Assembly (NCBI GenBank): GCA_002490705.1 | Contig: DKUO01000056.1 | Location: 21,797-43,030, forward strand | Direction of reading: 5' to 3' | Source of the DNA: Lachnospiraceae bacterium UBA7202 | Lineage (GTDB): Bacteria; Bacillota; Clostridia; Lachnospirales; Lachnospiraceae | Length of the DNA stretch: 21,234 nucleotides | Shown: positions 7,311-13,937 of the stretch, piece by piece | Numbering within the stretch: position 1 is the stretch's first letter | Layout: each line of letters begins with the position of its first letter | Made by a program: the position numbers and the translations under genes | The notes under the pieces: model-generated | What the model saw: the letters and a program-made list of their open reading frames with translations, nothing else | What the model was told of the DNA's origin: nothing | Databases searched by the model: none

Positions 7311-8155
7311 GTTTAGCAGATAAAATTTTTATAGAAATGTGCAAGGATATATTAGAAAACGGAACCAGCACGGAGGGGGAGAAGGTCAGGCCCCACTGGG
7401 AGGACGGAACGGCGGCTTATACGGTGAAGAAATTCGGCGTGGTGAACCGCTATGATCTGTCGAAGGAATTTCCGATTATCACGCTCCGAAGGACAGCCTT
7501 AAAGAGCGCCACGGATGAGATGCTCTGGATCTGGCAGCAGAAGTCCAATAATATCAACGATCTGCACAGCCATATCTGGGATGAGTGGGCCGACGAGGAT
7601 GGGAGCATCGGAAAGGCATACGGTTATCAGATGGGTGTGAAACACCAGTATAAAGAGGGCATGATGGATCAGGTGGACCGGGTGATTTATGATTTAAAGA
7701 ACAATCCCTTCAGCCGCCGGATTATGACGAATATCTATGTCCATCAGGATCTGCACGAGATGAACCTTTATCCCTGCGCCTACAGTATGACTTTCAATGT
7801 GACACAAAAGCCCGGGCATGAAAAGCTGATCCTCAACGCAATTTTAAACCAGCGCTCGCAGGATGTGCTCATGGCGAATAACTGGAACGTGGTGCAGTAT
7901 GCGGTTTTGGTGCATATGCTGGCGCAGGTCTGCGGCATGGAAGTGGGGGAGCTCGTTCATGTGATTGCGGACGCCCACATTTATGACAGGCATATTCCGA
8001 TCATCAAGGAACTGATCACAAGGCCGGTTTACGATGCGCCGGACTTTTGGCTGAATCCGCAGGTCACGGATTTCTATCAGTTTACCCGCAATGACGTGAA
8101 GGTGGAAAACTATGTGACCGGGCCTCAGGTGGAAAACATTCCGGTCGCGGTGTAG
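7307..8155 (+). CDS. thyA: Thymidylate synthase ThyA
   Basis: 282 residues. It methylates dUMP to dTMP with methylene-tetrahydrofolate, releasing dihydrofolate. The catalytic Cys is C157 in LYPCAYSMTFNV, the dUMP phosphate site is NQRSQD (181-186), and the LMANNWNVVQYAVLV stretch is of the Bacillus subtilis ThyA type rather than the LGLPFN type of E. coli. An upstream in-frame ATG at 7286 would add seven residues, but ATG 7307 overlaps the TGA of the preceding gene (ATGA) and gives the normal family N-terminus, so it is preferred. folA follows 29 bases later, forming the classical dTMP module. Confidence 0.95.
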   Translation: MSLADKIFIEMCKDILENGTSTEGEKVRPHWEDGTAAYTVKKFGVVNRYDLSKEFPIITLRRTALKSATDEMLWIWQQKSNNINDLHSHIWDEWADEDGSIGKAYGYQMGVKHQYKEGMMDQVDRVIYDLKNNPFSRRIMTNIYVHQDLHEMNLYPCAYSMTFNVTQKPGHEKLILNAILNQRSQDVLMANNWNVVQYAVLVHMLAQVCGMEVGELVHVIADAHIYDRHIPIIKELITRPVYDAPDFWLNPQVTDFYQFTRNDVKVENYVTGPQVENIPVAV

Positions 8156-8184
8156 CGAGTCTGAGTAGTTAGGAGATAGATAAC

Positions 8185-8676
8185 ATGAACATGATAGTGG
8201 CGGTGGACAGCAACTGGGCGATTGGCTGTAAGAACAGCCTGCTTGTGCGGATTCCGGCGGATCACAAAAATTTTAGGCAGAAGACGACAGGCAAGGTGGT
8301 GGTGCTTGGACGAAAGACTTTGGAGACATTTCCGCAGGGGATGCCGCTTGCGAACCGGACGAATATTATTTTGTCAACGAACCCGGATTACAAGGTGAAG
8401 GATGCCATCGTGGTGCACAGTCAGGCGGAGCTTGACGAAGAACTTAAAAAATATGACACGGAAGATATTTATGTCATCGGCGGGGAGAGCGTTTACCGGA
8501 TGATGCTTCCGCAGTGCGATGTGGTGCATGTGACAAAGATTGATCATGCGTACGAGGCAGACACGTATTTTCCCAATTTGGATCAGGACGAAGAATGGGA
8601 AATTACCGCAGAGAGCGAAGAACAGACCTATTTTGATCTCCCCTATTGTTTTGTGAAATATGAGAGAAAGAAATAG
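8185..8676 (+). CDS. folA: Dihydrofolate reductase
   Basis: 163 residues, the usual size. It reduces dihydrofolate to tetrahydrofolate with NADPH, recycling the product of ThyA just upstream. Visible motifs: N-terminal strand IVAVDSNWAIG, the active-site acid D26 in IPADHKNF, the NADPH phosphate-binding GRKTLETFP (42-50), and IYVIGGESVY. The Trp usual before the acid (PWD) is replaced, giving IPAD. The start is supported by AGGAG (8171-8175), 9 bases before ATG. It is third in the unit. Confidence 0.93.
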   Translation: MNMIVAVDSNWAIGCKNSLLVRIPADHKNFRQKTTGKVVVLGRKTLETFPQGMPLANRTNIILSTNPDYKVKDAIVVHSQAELDEELKKYDTEDIYVIGGESVYRMMLPQCDVVHVTKIDHAYEADTYFPNLDQDEEWEITAESEEQTYFDLPYCFVKYERKK

Positions 8677-8712
8677 GAACGAGGGAATAATAGGTAAGGA
8701 AGGTATGCAGGA

Positions 8713-10674
8713 ATGAGTCAGGAGACGAAAAAAGAAACAGCGCATGAGGGGACAGAGCTTTCGTTGACGATGGAGGAGCTGCAGCAGAAAAACAGGGAGC
8801 TGGAAGCTGCAAGAAGCGCCGTAGAAAAAGCAGAGAATGCCAGAGATATTTTTCTGGCGAATATGTCTCATGAGCTGAGAACGCCGATCAACACCATCCT
8901 TGGATTGAACGAGTTGATTCTGCGGGAGAGCCAGGAGGAGGCGGTCAAGGAGTACGCCCGTGATATCAGACAGGCGGGAAATATCCTGCTTGCGCTGGTC
9001 AGCGATATTCTGGACTTTTCCAAGCTGGAAGCGGACAAGATGGAGCTGACGGAGGGGATCTATGACGTCAGTTCCCTGTTGAATGATCTGATTAACAGTA
9101 TCTCTGTCCAACAGCGCAGGAAAAAGCTGGATCTGGTTCTGGATATTGCGCAGGACGTTCCCTACAAGCTTTTTGGCGATGAGATACATATCAGGCAGAT
9201 TATAGGGAACCTTTTGTCCAATGCGGTGCGTTATACGGACAAGGGGAAGATTACACTGCATCTGAGCTGGAAGGAAGTGTCGAAGGATTCCATTGAAATT
9301 TATGTGTTGGTAAAGGACACGGGAATCGGCATCAAGGAGGAGGATATACCGAAACTCTTTAAGGCATTTCAACGGATGGATTCCACGATCCGCAGCAAGG
9401 ATGACAGGACGGGGCTCGGACTTGCCATTACCCAGCGTCTGATTGAGATGATGGGCGGTAAACTGGAGGTAGAGAGCGTTTACGGGAAGGGCTCCGCATT
9501 TTCCTTTAAAATCATACAGAAAGTGGTGGACAGGGAGCCTCTCGGCGATTTTGAGAAGCAGTATCGGGAAAGCCTGCGCAGCATAGAGGACTATCACGAA
9601 AAGTTTATTGCGCCTATGGGCAGAATCCTGATCGTGGACGATAATGCCATGAATCTGGCGGTGGCACAGGGACTTTTGAAGGGCACGAGATTGCAGATTG
9701 ATGTGGCGGCCAGCGGGGAAGAATGTCTGGAATTGATCAAGAGAAAGACCTATCATTTGATCTGTATGGATCATATGATGCCGGTGATGGACGGTGTGCA
9801 GACCTTACACACCATCCGGGCGCTGGAAGGAAATCCGTCCAGAGATATTCCGGTGATTGCGCTGACGGCAAACGCGGTGGCGGGTGCGAGGGAGTTCTAT
9901 CTGAAAGAAGGGTTTCAGGATTACCTGACGAAGCCCATCGACGCGGATAAATTTGAAAATATGCTGATAGAATATTTGCCTGACAATGTGGTTTATCTGA
10001 CCAACAACAGGGAAGTCAGCGATGAGTTTGAACCGCAGGATGCGGAGGAGTTTGACATCCGGGAAAGCCAGCTTTATCTGATGGGCTTTAATCTGCGGAA
10101 CGGACTGCGGTATATGGGCGGCGACAAGTCCCTTTACGGCAAGGTGCTTCATGATTTCCATTCTATCCTACAGGAGAAGGAGACGGCGCTTAAGGACTTT
10201 TTGCAGAAAGGGGATATGCCCGGTTATACGATCATTGTGCACTCTCTGAAAGGAAATGCCAGAAGCGTGGGCGCGGATGATCTGGCCGACGAGGCATTTG
10301 AGCTGGAAAAGATGGCGAAGGCAGGACAGCTTGAGGATGTGACGGTGCGCTCTCCGATTCTGTTCAGTATGATGAAAAATATGAGAAACAGTCTCAGGGT
10401 CTATCTGGAAACGGAGGCCGCCGAGGAAGAGAAAGTACAGGCGGGAGAAACGGTGACCGAGGAGAAAATCACAGAGGAGGAATGGGTCAGGGCGCTACAG
10501 GAGCTGGCGGCCAGACTGGACGATTTCGACGGCGAGAGCGCGGCTTCCAAGCTCAGAGAGCTGAAACGCTACGAGAGGCCGGAATCGGATAAAAAGATGC
10601 TCAGACTCTGCGAGAAAGCGATTAAGGATTATGCCTACGATATTGCCCTTGAGGTGGTCAACGCGGTACTCTAA
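8713..10674 (+). CDS. Soluble hybrid histidine kinase (HisKA-HATPase-REC-HPt)
   Basis: 653 residues and no membrane segment. The order is: short N-terminal coiled coil (about 15-45); HisKA with the phosphoacceptor H53 in SHELRTP; HATPase with N box around N170, DTGIG near 202-206 and GLGLA near 234-238; receiver domain from about 303 with acidic pair VDD, phospho-Asp D353 in CMDHMMP and TKP near 406-408; HPt domain with H510 in HSLKGN. So one chain can pass phosphate His53 to Asp353 to His510, but there is no sensor and no output domain. The partner regulator is not in the window. Start: AAGGAAGG (8696-8703) lies 9 bases before ATG. It follows folA by 36 bases and is probably co-transcribed. 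It may sense through a partner protein or form heterodimers. Confidence 0.92.
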   Translation: MSQETKKETAHEGTELSLTMEELQQKNRELEAARSAVEKAENARDIFLANMSHELRTPINTILGLNELILRESQEEAVKEYARDIRQAGNILLALVSDILDFSKLEADKMELTEGIYDVSSLLNDLINSISVQQRRKKLDLVLDIAQDVPYKLFGDEIHIRQIIGNLLSNAVRYTDKGKITLHLSWKEVSKDSIEIYVLVKDTGIGIKEEDIPKLFKAFQRMDSTIRSKDDRTGLGLAITQRLIEMMGGKLEVESVYGKGSAFSFKIIQKVVDREPLGDFEKQYRESLRSIEDYHEKFIAPMGRILIVDDNAMNLAVAQGLLKGTRLQIDVAASGEECLELIKRKTYHLICMDHMMPVMDGVQTLHTIRALEGNPSRDIPVIALTANAVAGAREFYLKEGFQDYLTKPIDADKFENMLIEYLPDNVVYLTNNREVSDEFEPQDAEEFDIRESQLYLMGFNLRNGLRYMGGDKSLYGKVLHDFHSILQEKETALKDFLQKGDMPGYTIIVHSLKGNARSVGADDLADEAFELEKMAKAGQLEDVTVRSPILFSMMKNMRNSLRVYLETEAAEEEKVQAGETVTEEKITEEEWVRALQELAARLDDFDGESAASKLRELKRYERPESDKKMLRLCEKAIKDYAYDIALEVVNAVL

Positions 10675-10680
10675 ACGGGC

Positions 10681-10709
10681 TTGACTTTTGGGGACAAAGG
10701 TATAATATA
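10681..10709 (+). promoter_or_regulatory. Candidate ilvE promoter with odd spacing
   Basis: TTGACT (10681-10686) begins 7 bases after the kinase stop. A perfect TATAAT (10701-10706) follows after only 14 bases; at 17 bases the hexamer is the poorer AATATA. There is no terminator between the kinase and this site, so read-through from upstream is also possible. Confidence 0.45.
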
Positions 10710-10745
10710 GATAAAAAAGCGCGTAAGAGGGAGGAGCATCACATT

Positions 10746-11771
10746 ATGGAAAAGAAAAATCTGGACTGGGCCAATATCGGCTTCGGATATCATGAGACGG
10801 AAAAGCGTTTTGTAGCGAATTATAAGAACGGTGCGTGGGATGCTGGTGCGCTGACCACGGATGCCAATATTACAATGAATGAGTGCGCGGGCGTTTTACA
10901 GTATGCGCAGACCTGTTTTGAGGGTATGAAGGCTTACACCACGGAGGACGGACATATTGTGACATTCCGCCCTGATCTGAATGCACAGCGTATGGAGGAT
11001 TCCTGTAAGAGACTGGAGATGCCGGTGTTCCCGCAGGAGCGTTTTGTGCAGGCGGTGACGGATGTGGTGGCTGCCAATGAGGCTTATGTGCCGCCCTATG
11101 GTTCCGGCGCAACGCTTTATATCAGACCTTATATGTTCGGCATTTCTCCGGTTATCGGCGTGAAGCCGGCGACGGATTATCAGTTTAGGATTTTTACCAC
11201 GCCTGTGGGCCCTTACTTTAAGGGCGGCGCGAAGCCGATCACCATCAAGGTGAGCGATTTTGACCGTGCGGCGCCCCATGGCACAGGCCATATCAAGGCG
11301 GGATTAAACTATGCGATGAGCCTGCATGCGATTGTTACGGCGCATGAGGAAGGGTATGACGAAAATATGTATCTGGATGCAGGCAGCAGAACCTATGTGG
11401 AGGAGACGGGCGGCGCTAACTTCCTGTTTGTGACAAAGGATAATAAGGTGGTAACACCCAAGTCCGGCAGTATTCTGCCCTCGATTACCAGACGCTCCCT
11501 GATGACGGTTGCGAAAGATTATCTGGGACTTGAGGTGGAGGAGCGGCCGGTGGCCTTTGAGGAAGTGAAGGATTTCGCAGAGTGCGGACTCTGCGGTACG
11601 GCGGCGGTGATTTCCCCGGTAGGTAAGATTGTAGATCACGGCAAGGAGATTGCATTTCCCAGCGGCATGAACGAAATGGGGCCGATCACGAAGAAGCTGT
11701 ATGAAACGCTGACCGGTATCCAGATGGGAAGGATCGAAGCGCCGGAAGGCTGGATCCATGTAATCAAATAG
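10746..11771 (+). CDS. ilvE: Branched-chain amino acid aminotransferase
   Basis: 341 residues, PLP fold type IV, large (BCAT) subgroup. It moves the amino group between glutamate and the keto acids of valine, leucine and isoleucine, the last step of their synthesis. The PLP lysine is K184 in GHIKAGLNY. Other hallmarks: CFEGMKAY near 57-64, YIRPYMFG near 125-132, the YVEETGGANF segment with the PLP-ring Glu, SILPSITRRS and CGTAAVISPVG, which bind the cofactor phosphate. The start follows a strong GAGGGAGGAG ribosome site. It stands alone between its own promoter and terminator; the leader is too short to hold a T-box or a leucine leader peptide. Confidence 0.94.
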   Translation: MEKKNLDWANIGFGYHETEKRFVANYKNGAWDAGALTTDANITMNECAGVLQYAQTCFEGMKAYTTEDGHIVTFRPDLNAQRMEDSCKRLEMPVFPQERFVQAVTDVVAANEAYVPPYGSGATLYIRPYMFGISPVIGVKPATDYQFRIFTTPVGPYFKGGAKPITIKVSDFDRAAPHGTGHIKAGLNYAMSLHAIVTAHEEGYDENMYLDAGSRTYVEETGGANFLFVTKDNKVVTPKSGSILPSITRRSLMTVAKDYLGLEVEERPVAFEEVKDFAECGLCGTAAVISPVGKIVDHGKEIAFPSGMNEMGPITKKLYETLTGIQMGRIEAPEGWIHVIK

Positions 11772-11828
11772 GATTACGGGTGCGTTGCTGTTCGACGGTG
11801 AAAGAGCGCTGAGGCGTAAAAGGGAAGA

Positions 11829-11875
11829 GGGATTGGGTTGCAGTGTTTCGGACACACAATTTAATCCCCTTTTTT
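11829..11875 (+). terminator. Rho-independent terminator of ilvE
   Basis: GGGATTGGGTTG (11829-11840) pairs with CAATTTAATCCC (11857-11868) over 12 bp including three G-T pairs, and six T (11870-11875) follow. It ends about 30 bases before the next start codon. Confidence 0.8.
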
Positions 11876-11906
11876 ATGAAGAAAGGACAGAGGAGAGTAG
11901 GCAGAT

Positions 11907-12665
11907 ATGTATGATATGATTAGAAAAGAATATCCTTATTTATATGAGACGCATCTGCATACTTCGCAGGGAAGCGCCTGCGCCCACAATACCGGAGCGC
12001 AGATGGCGAGGGCCTGTAGGGAGTACGGCTACACGGGAATTTTTGTGACTGATCATAACTGGGGAGGCAATACGGCTGTGGACAGAAATCTCTCCTGGGA
12101 AGCCTGGACGGATCGGTTTGTATGCGGATATCAGGATGCAAAGGCCGAGGGAGAGAAGATTGGCCTTGACGTCTTTTTCGGGTATGAGTCCGGTTATCAG
12201 GGTACGGAATTTTTGATCTACGGCGTGGACGGGGAATGGCTCAAGCGGACTAAGGCGATCGAGGAGGCAACAGTGGAGGAACAGTACGCGCTGGTGCATG
12301 AGGCGGGCGGCATGGTGATCCATGCCCATCCTTTCAGGCAGGCACCCTATATTCCGAAAACCCGTCTTTACCCTGAATGGGTGGACGGGGTGGAAGGCAT
12401 CAATGCAGCTCACGAAAGTCCCAAAAGCATCGAGCATTACCACCCGGATTATGATGAAAAGGCATTGGCTTATGCCAAGGAACATGAATTGCACGTAACA
12501 GCCGGATCGGATATCCATGTGGCGGATTTGTTTGGCGGCGGCATGGCTTTTAAGAGGAAGCTGCGTTCCGGTGAGGATTATGTGCAGGCGGTTCTCGGCG
12601 GAGAAGACTATGTGCTGACTGACGGTGTGGATTGGTATGACAGACAGGGACGGCGGATCGGTTAA
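11907..12665 (+). CDS. PHP-domain phosphoesterase
   Basis: 252 residues with the four metal-binding motifs of the PHP family: HLHT (16-19), TDHN (48-51) and E94 in GYES, HAHPF (139-143), and SDIH (201-204). Families with this fold include histidinol phosphatase, 3',5'-nucleotide phosphatases and polymerase proofreading domains. The reaction here is a metal-dependent phosphoester hydrolysis on an unknown small substrate. No other histidine-synthesis gene is nearby, so histidinol phosphatase is not assumed. It is soluble. It precedes the foldase lipoprotein gene by 21 bases and likely shares its transcript. No obvious promoter lies in the 30 bases after the ilvE terminator. Confidence 0.85.
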   Translation: MYDMIRKEYPYLYETHLHTSQGSACAHNTGAQMARACREYGYTGIFVTDHNWGGNTAVDRNLSWEAWTDRFVCGYQDAKAEGEKIGLDVFFGYESGYQGTEFLIYGVDGEWLKRTKAIEEATVEEQYALVHEAGGMVIHAHPFRQAPYIPKTRLYPEWVDGVEGINAAHESPKSIEHYHPDYDEKALAYAKEHELHVTAGSDIHVADLFGGGMAFKRKLRSGEDYVQAVLGGEDYVLTDGVDWYDRQGRRIG

Positions 12666-12686
12666 CAGTTTGGAGGAGAAACAGGA

Positions 12687-13745
12687 GTGAGATGGAAAAG
12701 AGCGGCAGTGGGGTTACTGTCGGCATTTGTATTGAGTATATCGGTCTGTGGGTGCGGAGACGGAGAGGGCATTGGCACCAAGGTGGTTCTCACGACGGGG
12801 TTTGACAAGGATGAGATTTTCAGGATTGAGACCAGCTCCTGCAAACTGCCCGAACTCATGGTGTATCTGACTACCATTCAGAACCGTTACGAGAGCGTCT
12901 ACGGCAGGGAAATATGGGAGACGAACGCGGACGGTGTGACGCTGGAGGAGAACGTCAAAAATATTGCGCTGGCGCAGATTGCCCAGATCAAGACCATGAA
13001 TTTGATGGCGGAAAGGTACGAGGTGGATCTGGACGACGAGGAGCGGGCAAAGGCGGAGAATGCGGCTCAGGTTTACTACGCATCCCTGGGAGACCGGGAG
13101 ATTGAGCTGATGGGGGTGAGCGAGAAGACGATTCGGTCACTCTATATGGAGTTAGCCCGGGCGGAGAAGATGTATCAATATACGATCAAGGACATTAATC
13201 CGGAAATAAGCGACGATGAGGCGCGTACGATCACGGTGCAGCATATCCTGATCAAGACCTATGCGCTGGATGGTACGGGAAAGAAAATCGAGTACACGCA
13301 GGAAGCAAAAAGAGAGGCCTACGAGAGAGCACAGGAGGCCCTTGCCGCAGCAAAAGAGGATGAGGATTTTGACGCCTTGATCCGCAGATACAGCGAGGAT
13401 GACAAGGCCACCTACTCCTTCGGCAAGGGAGAGATGGACGAGGCTTTTGAGACGGCGGCTTTCAATCTGGGCACGGGAGAGATTAGCGATATTGTGGAGA
13501 CCGAGTTTGGCTACCACATCATCAAATGTATCAGCACCTTCGATCGGGAGGAGACGGATGCGAACAAAGTGAAGATCGTGGAGCAGCGGCAGGAGGAGGC
13601 CTTCGGGCAGGAGTATGACGCCTACGTGGAGACCCTCACCAGAAATCTGAACGAGGAATTGTGGAAGACGGTGAACTTCATTCACGATGAGAATGTGAAG
13701 ACACAGAATTTCTTTGAGGTGTACGCAGAGTATTTCGGAAGTTAG
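12687..13745 (+). CDS. PrsA-like peptidyl-prolyl isomerase lipoprotein
   Basis: 352 residues. A signal peptide (MRWKRAAVG, then a hydrophobic core) ends in a lipobox-like VCGC, with the lipidated cysteine at C23. A SurA/PrsA-type helical N-domain follows. The parvulin (PpiC) domain starts near TVQHILIK (about 184) and runs to GYHIIKCI (about 280), with SFGKGEMDEAFETAAF and TGEISDIVETEFG as its conserved parts. It would help fold secreted proteins outside the membrane. The start codon is GTG; GGAGGAG (12672-12678) stands 8 bases before it. It is the second gene of a pair with the PHP gene, directly before the CIRCE-controlled htpG. The name prsA is not assigned because orthology cannot be shown here. 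Confidence 0.87.
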   Translation: MRWKRAAVGLLSAFVLSISVCGCGDGEGIGTKVVLTTGFDKDEIFRIETSSCKLPELMVYLTTIQNRYESVYGREIWETNADGVTLEENVKNIALAQIAQIKTMNLMAERYEVDLDDEERAKAENAAQVYYASLGDREIELMGVSEKTIRSLYMELARAEKMYQYTIKDINPEISDDEARTITVQHILIKTYALDGTGKKIEYTQEAKREAYERAQEALAAAKEDEDFDALIRRYSEDDKATYSFGKGEMDEAFETAAFNLGTGEISDIVETEFGYHIIKCISTFDREETDANKVKIVEQRQEEAFGQEYDAYVETLTRNLNEELWKTVNFIHDENVKTQNFFEVYAEYFGS

Positions 13746-13803
13746 TTTACAAAAAGTTTATAATTCCCGAAACCCGCATAAAATCGGAATAGAACGCAAA
13801 TTA

Positions 13804-13830
13804 TTAGCACTCAGTTTTAATGAGTGCTAA
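13804..13830. promoter_or_regulatory. CIRCE element (HrcA operator)
   Basis: TTAGCACTC (13804-13812), a 9-base spacer, then GAGTGCTAA (13822-13830): a perfect match to the CIRCE consensus bound by the heat-shock repressor HrcA. It lies 7 bases upstream of the htpG -35. Because six T follow directly (13831-13836), the same hairpin may also terminate transcripts from the lipoprotein gene. Confidence 0.92.
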
Positions 13831-13837
13831 TTTTTTC

Positions 13838-13866
13838 TTGACTTCTAAAAAAGGGGGTATTAAACT
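13838..13866 (+). promoter_or_regulatory. htpG promoter next to CIRCE
   Basis: TTGACT (13838-13843), 17 bases, TAAACT (13861-13866). It gives a leader of about 65 bases. The rest of the gap (13746-13803) is AT-rich and holds only a weak bulged hairpin (ATTCCCGA with TCGGAAT). Confidence 0.65.
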
Positions 13867-13937
13867 ATTTCACAGGAAGAAAAGGATGGCCCGCGTAAGT
13901 CGGCAGGCGGGGCAAACATGGAAAGGAAAGTGATAAC

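Noticed and set aside
8705..8716. A 3-codon ATG-CAG-GAA-TGA frame overlapping the kinase start
   Set aside because: The ribosome site lies only one base from its ATG but 9 bases from the kinase ATG, so translation should start at the kinase.
11771..11828. A hidden gene or regulatory RNA between ilvE and its terminator
   Set aside because: Only a short trailing sequence with no ribosome site or strong stem apart from the terminator.
13746..13764. TTTACA and TATAAT after the lipoprotein gene as a promoter
   Set aside because: They are only 7 bases apart, far too close for a sigma-A promoter.
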